Positions 43,274 to 50,163 of a stretch of 64,000 nucleotides of DNA are shown here, piece by piece (within the stretch, counting starts at the first letter, position 1; each line of letters begins with the position of its first letter). This DNA comes from Catellatospora coxensis. Lineage in GTDB: Bacteria; Actinomycetota; Actinomycetes; Mycobacteriales; Micromonosporaceae. The DNA is taken from NCBI RefSeq assembly GCF_016862635.1, contig NZ_BONI01000017.1, forward strand, positions 1 to 64,000. Direction: 5' to 3'. The position numbers and the translations under genes are program-made. Below the pieces are notes generated by a model. It had not been told where the DNA came from. It saw only the letters and a program-made list of their open reading frames with translations, and made no database searches.

Positions 43274-44410
43274 ATGTGGCAGGCCGACGCTCAGTCCCAG
43301 GTCGTGGTGGACCTCGACGCGATCCGCGGCAACGTGCGCACGCTGCGGTCGAACACCACCGCCCAGGTCATGGCCGTGGTCAAGGGCGACGGGTACGGGC
43401 ACGGCATGGTCCCCGCCGCCCGCGCGGCGCTGTCCGGCGGCGCGACCTGGCTCGGCGTCTGCACCCTGGACGAGGCGTTCGGGCTGCGGGACGCGGGCCT
43501 CGGCGCTCCCGTGCTGGCCTGGCTCTGGCTGCCCGGCCAGCCGGTCGCCCGCGCGATCGCCGCCGACGTGGACCTCAGCGTGGCCAGCCTGTCCCAGCTC
43601 ACTGCGGTGACCGCAGGCGCCCGCGAGGCCGGACGCCCGGCCCGGATCCACCTCAAGATCGACACAGGGCTGTCCCGCAGCGGCGCGGCCGCACCCGAGT
43701 GGCCGCAGCTCGTCGAGGCCGCGGGCAAGGCCCAGGCCGACGGGTACGCCGAGGTGATCGGCGTGTGGAGCCACTTCGCGTGCGCCGACGCGCCCGGCCA
43801 CGAGACCGTCGACCGCCAGCTCGCCGCCTTCACCGACGCCCTCGACACCGCCCAGCGCCTCGGCATCGAGCCGCAGGTGCGGCACCTGGCCAACTCCGCG
43901 GCCACGCTCACCCGGCCCGACACCCACTTCGACCTGGTACGCACCGGCATCGCCGTGTACGGCCTCTCCCCGCTGGACGACCCCGCGGTGCGCGCCACGC
44001 TGCGCCCCGCGATGACCGCCCGCGCCCGGGTGCTGCTGACCAAGCGCCTGCCCGCCGGGCAGGGCATCTCCTACGGGCACACCTACGTCACGCAGCGGGA
44101 CTCGACCGTGGCGCTCGTGCCGCTCGGCTACGCCGACGGCGTGCCCCGGCACGCCTCCAGCACCGGCCCGATGCTGCTCAACGGCAGCCGGTACACCGTC
44201 GCCGGGCGGGTCTGCATGGACCAGTTCGTGGTCGACGTCGGCGACGCCGAGGTCAGCGAGGGCGACGAGGTGATCCTGTTCGGGCCCGGCGACCGGGGCG
44301 AACCCACCGCCGACGACTGGGCCGACGCCGTCGGCACCATCAACTACGAGATCGTGACGCGTTTCGGCAGCACCCGGGTGCCGCGGGTCTATCGCGGTGA
44401 TGCCGCGTGA
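43274..44410 (+). CDS. alr: Alanine racemase
   Basis: PLP enzyme that makes D-alanine for peptidoglycan. 378 residues from ATG 43274 (MWQADAQSQVVVDLDAIRGN; AGGCTGGGA upstream). The PLP lysine is in VMAVVKGDGYGHG (about residue 40; usual text AVVKADAYGHG, so two neighbours differ). The catalytic Tyr is in GQGISYGHTYVT (about 263), with RVCMDQFVVDVG and INYEIVTRFGSTRVPRVY near the end. The stop overlaps mini-ORF repeat copy 5 (GTGA), which couples it to the hydrolase gene. Confidence 0.95.
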   Translation: MWQADAQSQVVVDLDAIRGNVRTLRSNTTAQVMAVVKGDGYGHGMVPAARAALSGGATWLGVCTLDEAFGLRDAGLGAPVLAWLWLPGQPVARAIAADVDLSVASLSQLTAVTAGAREAGRPARIHLKIDTGLSRSGAAAPEWPQLVEAAGKAQADGYAEVIGVWSHFACADAPGHETVDRQLAAFTDALDTAQRLGIEPQVRHLANSAATLTRPDTHFDLVRTGIAVYGLSPLDDPAVRATLRPAMTARARVLLTKRLPAGQGISYGHTYVTQRDSTVALVPLGYADGVPRHASSTGPMLLNGSRYTVAGRVCMDQFVVDVGDAEVSEGDEVILFGPGDRGEPTADDWADAVGTINYEIVTRFGSTRVPRVYRGDAA

Positions 44411-44484
44411 GCGAGCGCAGCGAGCGAACCGGACGGCTCAGTGAGTCTCACGCCGCCGACGAGCGCAGCGAGGAGAAGGCGTGA
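44407..44484 (+). repeat. Coupling mini-ORF repeat, copy 5 (alr - hydrolase junction)
   Basis: A clean 78-bp unit: GTG at 44407-44409 overlaps the alr TGA (44408-44410), 25 codons from VSERSERTGRL to [11 protein letters not shown], and TGA at 44482-44484 overlaps the hydrolase GTG at 44481. The GAGGAGAAGGC just before that GTG is a good Shine-Dalgarno sequence. This is the reference copy of the family. Confidence 0.88.
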
Positions 44485-45623
44485 GCGACACGGCGACCGG
44501 CGACAAGGCCTCGGCCAAGGACAAACCGGCGGGCACCCGGCGCAAGGCCGGGCTGATCGGCGCCGTCATCGGTGTCGCCGCGGCCGGGGTCGCCGCAGGT
44601 GTCGCCGTCGAGCGCCTGGTAGTCAAGCGCAGCCGGCGCACCGACACCGACCCGTACGCCGACGAGCCCTTCGGCCGCCTGCCCTACGACGAGACGCTCA
44701 CCGTCAGCACCGACGACGGCGTACAGCTGCACGTCGAGATCGTCGAGCCGGTGGACGGGATCGCGGTCGAGTTCGGCAAGCCCGGCCCGCCCGAGCCGAC
44801 CATCATCTTCGTCCACGGGTTCTGCCTCGACCAGGGCACCTTCCACTTCCAGCGCAAGGCCCTCGACGCGCTCGGCGAGCACCGCATGGTCTTCTACGAC
44901 CAGCCCGGCCACGGCCTGTCCAGCGCCCTGCACGAGGGCGAGTACGAGCTGCCCGCGCTCGGCGACGCCCTCTACGACGTCATCAAGGCCACCACCCCGG
45001 TCGGCCCGATCGTGCTCGTCGGCCACTCGATGGGCGGCATGGCCATCATGGCCTGCGCCGAGCAGCACCCCGACCTGTTCGCCGACCGGGTCGCCGGGGC
45101 CGTGCTCATCGCCACCTCGGGCGGCCAGCTCGACGGGATCAGCTACGGCAACCTGCCCGAGATCCTCAATCGCACCAGCGGGCCGCTGCTCGCCCTGCTC
45201 ACCGGCGCGGCCCGGTTCACCGGCCCGATGATCGACAAGGCGCGGCAGGCCAGCACCGACCTCGCCTGGCTGCTGACCCGGCGGTACGGTTTCGGGGGCG
45301 ACTCCCCCAGCCCCGCGCTGGTGTCTTTCGTGGAGCAGATGAACTCGCGCACCACCACCGAGACCGTCGCCCGCTACCTGCGCACCATCAACAGCCACGC
45401 CCGCTACCCGGCCCTGCGCGCCCTGAACCAGGTGCCCGTCATGGTCGTCGTCGGCGACGCCGACCTGATCACCCCGGTGGCCCACTCCGAGGAGATCTGC
45501 CGGCTGCTGCCGCACGCCAAGATGGTGCTGGTCCCCGACAGCGGGCACGTGGTGATGCTGGAGCACGCCGACGAGGTCAACCAGGCCCTCATCACCTTCC
45601 TGGACGAGCTGGAGCTGCTGTGA
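44481..45623 (+). CDS. Alpha/beta hydrolase, membrane-anchored
   Basis: 380 residues. A basic N-terminus and one transmembrane helix (about 23-44, LIGAVIGVAAAGVAAGVAVE) anchor an alpha/beta hydrolase domain: oxyanion region FVHGFCLDQGTFHFQ, YDQPGHGLSS, nucleophile elbow LVGHSMGGMA (Ser about residue 181), acid in VVGDADLITPV and His in VPDSGHVVMLE. Triad complete. It lies between alr and tsaE, overlapping tsaE by 4 bp. Substrate unknown; a lipase or esterase acting at the membrane is plausible. Confidence 0.88.
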   Translation: MSDTATGDKASAKDKPAGTRRKAGLIGAVIGVAAAGVAAGVAVERLVVKRSRRTDTDPYADEPFGRLPYDETLTVSTDDGVQLHVEIVEPVDGIAVEFGKPGPPEPTIIFVHGFCLDQGTFHFQRKALDALGEHRMVFYDQPGHGLSSALHEGEYELPALGDALYDVIKATTPVGPIVLVGHSMGGMAIMACAEQHPDLFADRVAGAVLIATSGGQLDGISYGNLPEILNRTSGPLLALLTGAARFTGPMIDKARQASTDLAWLLTRRYGFGGDSPSPALVSFVEQMNSRTTTETVARYLRTINSHARYPALRALNQVPVMVVVGDADLITPVAHSEEICRLLPHAKMVLVPDSGHVVMLEHADEVNQALITFLDELELL

Positions 45624-46111
45624 TCCTCAAAACCGCCGACGACACCCGCGACTTCGGCTCCCGCCTGGCCGGCGTGCTGCGCGCCGGGGACCTGCTCGTG
45701 CTGAGCGGCCCGCTCGGGGCCGGCAAGACCGCGCTCGCCCAGGGCATCGGGCGCGGGCTGCGGGTGCTCGGCGACGTCACGTCGCCGACGTTCGTCATCG
45801 CCCGGGTGCACCGCCCCGACCGTGCCGCCGGCGGCACGGTGCCGATGGTGCATGTCGACGCGTACCGGCTGGGCAACGTCACCGACCCCCGCGCCCAGGT
45901 CGACGACCTGGACCTGGACGCCTCCGTCGAGGACTCGGTGACTCTGGTCGAGTGGGGCGAGGGCATGGTCGAACAACTCGCCGACGCATACCTCGAAGTC
46001 CGCATCGACCGCCGCGACGACGACTCCCGCGTCATCGACCTCGTCGGCCACCGCGGCGACTGGTCGGAACGCGTCACCGCCCTGTCGGAGGCCACCGCCG
46101 AGCGCGGCTGA
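45620..46111 (+). CDS. tsaE: tRNA t6A ATPase TsaE
   Basis: 163-residue P-loop ATPase of the t6A pathway, from GTG 45620 that overlaps the hydrolase stop. Walker A is LSGPLGAGKTALAQGI (about 31-46); TSPTFVIARVH and MVHVDAYRL and the conserved VTLVEWGEGM follow. Works with TsaB/TsaD encoded about 2.5 kb to the left in the opposite direction. Confidence 0.95.
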   Translation: MILKTADDTRDFGSRLAGVLRAGDLLVLSGPLGAGKTALAQGIGRGLRVLGDVTSPTFVIARVHRPDRAAGGTVPMVHVDAYRLGNVTDPRAQVDDLDLDASVEDSVTLVEWGEGMVEQLADAYLEVRIDRRDDDSRVIDLVGHRGDWSERVTALSEATAERG

Positions 46112-46147
46112 CCCCGCGGCACCTCCTAGCTGGCGGGCGGCGGCGGG

Positions 46148-47623
46148 TCAGGTGGGGCGGACGGGGGCGGTGCCCGTGGGGGTGCGGGTGAGGGAGGCCA
46201 CGGCGGTGCGGAGGGCGGCGGCGACGTCGACGGCGGTGACCGGGCCGGATTCGGCGGCGATGCGGGCCGCGAGGCCGTGTACGTAGGCCGCGGCGACCGC
46301 CGCGCGGATCGCGGGCAGGCCCGCCGCGAGCAGTGAGCCGAGCAGGCCGGACAGCACGTCGCCGGTGCCGCCGGTGGCCAGCGCGGGGGTGCCGGTCGGG
46401 TTGACCCAGGCCTCGCCGGACGGTCCGGCCACGACGGTGCGGTCGCCCTTGAGCAGCACCACCGAGCGGGTCCACGAGGCGAGTTTCTGGGCGGCCGCGA
46501 CCCGGTCCGGGCCGGGGTCCTGGCCGGCGAGCCGGGCGTACTCCCGGTCGTGCGGGGTGAGCACCGTCGGCGCGTCCCGGCTGCGCAGCTCGTTCGCCAT
46601 GGAGCCGTCGACGAGCAGGGTGATCGCGTCCGCGTCGAGCAGCGCGGGCAGCGGTGCCGCCAGCACGCCCCGCACCTCGGCCGCGGCCCGCTCGTCGGTG
46701 CCCAGGCCGCTGCCGCAGACCCAGGCCTGCACGCGTCCCGCCTCGGCCAGCCGCGGCGCGGCGATGACGCTGGGATGCGCGGGCACCACGATCTCGTGCG
46801 CCGACCCGGCGTAGCGGACCAGTCCGGCCGGTCCGGCCAGCGCGCCGGACAGGGAGAGCAGGGCCGCGCCGGGGTAGCCGGCCGAGCCGGTGGCCACGCC
46901 GACGACGCCGCGGGTGTACTTGTCCGAGACCGGTCCGGGCTGCGGCCACCAGGCGGCGATGTCGGCGGTGTCCGCGACGCGCAGCGCGGGGTCGCCGAGC
47001 AGGTGCGGGACGAGGCCGATGTCGACCAGTTCAACCTGCCCGGCCAGGACCGCGGCCGGGCCGACGACGTGCGCGGGCTTGAGGCAGCCGAAGGCGACGG
47101 TGACGTCGGCGCGGATCGCGGTGCCGGGCACGTCGCCGGTGTCCACGGCGACCCCGGACGGCACGTCGACCGCGATCACCGGCGGGCGCGTGGTCAGCGC
47201 TGTGAGCTGCTCGGCGAGCGTCAGCGCGGTGCCGCGCAGCGCGCCGGTCGCGCCGATGCCGAGCAGCCCGTCGACGACCAGGTCGACCCGTTTCGGCCAG
47301 TCGGCCAGCACCCGGCCGCCCGCGCCGCGCAGCGCGGCCAGGCCCTCGGCGTGGGCCCGTGCGGGGTCGCTCAGCAGCGCCCCGACCTGGACGCCCTGCC
47401 GCGCCAGCAGCGCTCCCGCGAAGAGCGCGTCGCCGCCGTTGTCACCGGGGCCGACCAGGAGCACCACCCGGGAGGCGTACACCCCGCCGAGCCCGCGCAG
47501 GGTGACCGCGCAGCGGCGGGCGAGCCCCGCGGCCGCCCGCTGCATCAGCGTGCCCGAGGGTAGCGCCGCCATCAGCGCGGACTCGGCAGCCCGCACCTGC
47601 GCCACCCGGTAGACCGACCTCAT
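46148..47623 (-). CDS. nnr: Bifunctional NAD(P)H-hydrate epimerase / ADP-dependent dehydratase
   Basis: Repairs hydrated NADH/NADPH. 491 residues. The N-terminal YjeF_N epimerase domain (1-215) has LLVGPGDNGGDALFAGALL and VIAVDVPSGVAVDTGDV. The C-terminal carbohydrate-kinase-like dehydratase (about 225-480) has GSAGYPGAALLSL, LLKGDRTVVAGPSG and the ADP/Mg site PALATGGTGDVLSGLLGSLL. The ATG has GGAG 8 bases upstream. Convergent with tsaE; the 36-bp gap holds nothing else. AcpS follows upstream on the same strand. Confidence 0.95.
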   Translation of the reverse strand: MRSVYRVAQVRAAESALMAALPSGTLMQRAAAGLARRCAVTLRGLGGVYASRVVLLVGPGDNGGDALFAGALLARQGVQVGALLSDPARAHAEGLAALRGAGGRVLADWPKRVDLVVDGLLGIGATGALRGTALTLAEQLTALTTRPPVIAVDVPSGVAVDTGDVPGTAIRADVTVAFGCLKPAHVVGPAAVLAGQVELVDIGLVPHLLGDPALRVADTADIAAWWPQPGPVSDKYTRGVVGVATGSAGYPGAALLSLSGALAGPAGLVRYAGSAHEIVVPAHPSVIAAPRLAEAGRVQAWVCGSGLGTDERAAAEVRGVLAAPLPALLDADAITLLVDGSMANELRSRDAPTVLTPHDREYARLAGQDPGPDRVAAAQKLASWTRSVVLLKGDRTVVAGPSGEAWVNPTGTPALATGGTGDVLSGLLGSLLAAGLPAIRAAVAAAYVHGLAARIAAESGPVTAVDVAAALRTAVASLTRTPTGTAPVRPT

Positions 47624-47695
47624 GCGCCGAACTCCGTTCGCTCGTCTGTGCCTGAGTCTCGCGTGCCGTGCCCGCCGTCCGTGGCCGAACCCCGC

Positions 47696-48070
47696 TCACC
47701 GGCCCGCTTCGGCGATGACCACGGCGGAGGCGATGCCGCCGTCGTGGGACAGGGACAGGTGCCAGCGCTCGACGCCGCGCTCGGCGGCGACGGCGGCGAC
47801 GGTGCCGGAGACGGTCAGCCAGGGCCGGCCGTCGGCGTCGACGACGATCTCGCAGTCGTGCCACTGCATCCCGGCCGGCGCGCCGAGCGCCTTGGCGACG
47901 GCCTCCTTGGCCGCGAACCGGGCCGCCAGCGACTCGGGTGAGCGCGGGTTGCCGCTGCGGGTGGTGCGCTCCGCCTCGGTGAACAGGCGCTCGGTCAGCA
48001 TCGGGGTACGCCGCAGCGCCGCTGCGAAACGGTCGACCAGGACGACGTCGTTGCCCACCGAGACAATCAC
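47696..48070 (-). CDS. acpS: Holo-[acyl-carrier-protein] synthase
   Basis: 124-residue AcpS that attaches 4'-phosphopantetheine to acyl carrier protein. The Mg-binding Asp is in [11 protein letters not shown] (residues 5-15) and the Glu in [15 protein letters not shown] (about 58-72), with [19 protein letters not shown] near the C-terminus. GTG start, with AAGGTC 5 bases upstream from a palindrome shared with the divergent amidohydrolase gene. Confidence 0.95.
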   Translation of the reverse strand: MIVSVGNDVVLVDRFAAALRRTPMLTERLFTEAERTTRSGNPRSPESLAARFAAKEAVAKALGAPAGMQWHDCEIVVDADGRPWLTVSGTVAAVAAERGVERWHLSLSHDGGIASAVVIAEAGR

Positions 48071-48075
48071 GTGTT

Positions 48076-48087
48076 GACCTTAAGGTC
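48076..48087. promoter_or_regulatory. 12-bp palindrome giving both divergent genes a Shine-Dalgarno sequence
   Basis: GACCTTAAGGTC is a perfect palindrome in the 23-bp gap between the acpS GTG (48070, minus) and the amidohydrolase GTG (48094, plus). Each strand reads AAGGTC, 5 bases from one start and 6 from the other. There is no room for two ordinary promoters in the gap, so transcription must begin inside the neighbouring coding regions. Confidence 0.6.
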
Positions 48088-48093
48088 TCAGGT

Positions 48094-49704
48094 GTGGATC
48101 TGGTACTTCGCTCCGGCAACGTGTACGGGTCGCCGGGCGCGACCGCGGTGGCCGTGCACGGCGGTGTGATCGCCGCGGTCGGCTCCGACGCCGAGATGAA
48201 AGAGCTGATCACCGGGCGTACCAAGGTGGTGGACCTGGCCGGGCGGCTGCTGCTGCCGGGTTTCCAGGACGCGCACGTGCACCCGGTGTTCGCCGGGCTG
48301 AACCTGCTGCGCTGCGAGCTGACCGAGCAGCACGACGCGGCGGGTTACCTGGGCGAGGTGGCCAGGTATGCCCAGGCCCATCCCGACCAGGCCTGGGTCA
48401 TGGGCGCGGGCTGGTCGTACGACGCCTTCGGCGGCGGTCAGCCGGACCGGGCCATGCTCGACCGGGTGGTCCCGGACCGCCCGGTCTACCTGGCCGTACG
48501 CGACGCGCACAGCGCCTGGTGCAACTCCCGCGCGCTGGCGCTGGCCGGGATCGACCGGCACACGCCGGACCCGGAGGGCGGCCGGATCGAGCGCGACACC
48601 GCCGGCGAGCCCACCGGAGTGCTGCACGAGAGCGCGATGGAGCTGGTCAGCGGCGTGGCCCCGCGGCCGGACGCGGCCGAGATCCGGCGGGCGCTGCTGC
48701 TGGCCCAGTCCCGGCTGCACGCGCTGGGTGTGACGGCCTGGCAGGACGCGATCCTGGGCGACTACGGCGGCTGGCCGGACGCGTTCGAGGCCTACCTGGC
48801 GGCGGACGCCGCGGGGCTGCTGACCGCGCGGGTACGCGGCGCGCTGTGGTGGGAGCCGTCGCGTGGCCTGGAGCAGCTCGACGAGCATCGGGCGCGCCGG
48901 GAGCGGGCGCGGACCGCGGGCGGGGCGAACTTCCGGGCCGAGACCGTCAAGATCATGCAGGACGGGGTGGCGGAGAACTTCACCGCCGCGATGATCGAGC
49001 CCTACCTGGACGGCTGCGGCTGCGCCACCGACCGCCGCGGCATCTCCCGGGTCGAGCCGGGCCACCTGACCGAGGTGGTGTCGGCGCTGGACGCGGCCGG
49101 TTTCCAGGTCCACTTCCATGCCATCGGCGACCGGGCCACCCGGGAGGTGCTGGACGCGGTGGAGCGCGTGGCCGGTTCGCCGTTGCGCCACCACGTGGCG
49201 CACGTCCAGGTCGTACACCCCGCCGACGTCCCCCGCTTCGCACGGCTCGGGCTGACCGTCACCATGCAGGCCCTGTGGGCCGCGCACGAGCCGGCGATGG
49301 ACGAGCTGACCATCCCGTTCCTCGGCGCGGAGCGCGCGACCTGGCAGTACCCGTTCGGGGCGGTGCACCGCGGCGGCGGCCGGCTGGCCGCGGGCAGCGA
49401 CTGGCCGGTGTCCGACCCCGACCCGATGCGCGCGATCCACGTCGCGGTGAACCGGGTCGGCTACCGGTTCGACGAGCCGCCGCTCGGCCCCGAGCAGGCG
49501 ATCGACCTGGACACGGCGCTGGCGGCGTACACGGCCGGGTCGGCGTACGTGAACCACTTCGATGACGCGGGGCGGATCGCGCCCGGCCGGCGCGCCGACC
49601 TGACCGTGCTGGACCGGGACCCGTTCGCGGGGCCGCCGTCCGAGATCGGGGCGGCCCGCGCCGAACTGACCTGGGTGGCCGGCCGCCTGGTGCACAGCGG
49701 CTGA
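48094..49704 (+). CDS. YtcJ-like metal-dependent amidohydrolase
   Basis: 536 residues of the amidohydrolase superfamily (Amidohydro_3). The N-terminal beta domain is followed by metal ligands in LPGFQDAHVHPVFAG (HxH, about residue 62), a middle barrel with HFHAIGDRATREVLDAVERV (about 347-366) and HVQVVHPADVPRFARLG, and the C-terminal Asp region AAGSDWPVSDPDPM. GTG start. Such enzymes hydrolyse exocyclic amides or similar bonds; substrate unknown. Not part of the conserved acpS-glmS block, so an accessory gene. Confidence 0.87.
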   Translation: MDLVLRSGNVYGSPGATAVAVHGGVIAAVGSDAEMKELITGRTKVVDLAGRLLLPGFQDAHVHPVFAGLNLLRCELTEQHDAAGYLGEVARYAQAHPDQAWVMGAGWSYDAFGGGQPDRAMLDRVVPDRPVYLAVRDAHSAWCNSRALALAGIDRHTPDPEGGRIERDTAGEPTGVLHESAMELVSGVAPRPDAAEIRRALLLAQSRLHALGVTAWQDAILGDYGGWPDAFEAYLAADAAGLLTARVRGALWWEPSRGLEQLDEHRARRERARTAGGANFRAETVKIMQDGVAENFTAAMIEPYLDGCGCATDRRGISRVEPGHLTEVVSALDAAGFQVHFHAIGDRATREVLDAVERVAGSPLRHHVAHVQVVHPADVPRFARLGLTVTMQALWAAHEPAMDELTIPFLGAERATWQYPFGAVHRGGGRLAAGSDWPVSDPDPMRAIHVAVNRVGYRFDEPPLGPEQAIDLDTALAAYTAGSAYVNHFDDAGRIAPGRRADLTVLDRDPFAGPPSEIGAARAELTWVAGRLVHSG

Positions 49705-49709
49705 CCCGC

Positions 49710-49795
49710 TTGTCCACAGGCTCCCTACCAGGGCGGTCACCTGTGGACAAGGGCTGTGGACAACCTGTGGGCAAGCGGGCTCCGAGTTATCCACA
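49710..49795. promoter_or_regulatory. Cluster of five DnaA boxes
   Basis: Within 86 bp: TTGTCCACA at 49710-49718 (+), its complement TGTGGACAA at 49742-49750 and 49755-49763 (both minus-strand boxes), TGTGGGCAA at 49766-49774 (one mismatch) and TTATCCACA at 49787-49795 (+). TTGTCCACA is the preferred box in Streptomyces and TTATCCACA the general bacterial consensus. The middle boxes are spaced 13 and 11 bp. No dnaA, dnaN, rpmH or parAB gene is near, so this is not the usual oriC. It fills the gap between the amidohydrolase and the small ESX-like gene. Confidence 0.75.
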
Positions 49796-49836
49796 AGGCT
49801 GGCCGGAGGCGGCGCGGGGCGGGAAGCATCGACGGT

Positions 49837-50163
49837 ATGGATGCCGAGAATCCTTCCGGGACAGTGCCCGAGCCGGTGCGCGTCGAGCCGGACGAGCTGA
49901 TCAGACTGGGTGGCGGGCTGCAGCGGCTGGCCGACGCGGTCGCGCGCGAGGTGCCGTACGCCAACGGGCTCACCAGCGGGCCGTCGGGCTGGGCGACGAG
50001 CGGGGCGCAGGTCCGGCTGGCCCACGAGGTGGGCGCGTGCCTGGCCGGCTTCTCCGAGGACCTGGGCGTCTTCGGGCAACGGCTGTGCCTGGCCGGGGCG
50101 AGTTACGCCGACCGCGACTCGGGGCTCGCGCGCAGGATCGCCGCGGTGGGTGAGCGCCGATGA
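49837..50163 (+). CDS. Small ESX/EspC-like helical protein
   Basis: 108 residues from ATG 49837 (MDAENPSGTVPEPVRVEPDE). Mostly helical, about the size of WXG100/EspC-type T7SS-associated proteins, with a central SGWATSGAQVRLAHEV segment whose G-W turn resembles a WXG hinge. The stop overlaps the start of the DUF1023 protein (ATGA). No T7SS core gene is in the window. T7SS export is inferred from size and pairing. Confidence 0.7.
   Translation: MDAENPSGTVPEPVRVEPDELIRLGGGLQRLADAVAREVPYANGLTSGPSGWATSGAQVRLAHEVGACLAGFSEDLGVFGQRLCLAGASYADRDSGLARRIAAVGERR

Noticed and set aside
49700..49800. Chromosomal origin of replication
   Set aside because: Despite five DnaA boxes there is no dnaA, dnaN, recF or rpmH near, no AT-rich unwinding region, and the box number is below that of actinobacterial origins.
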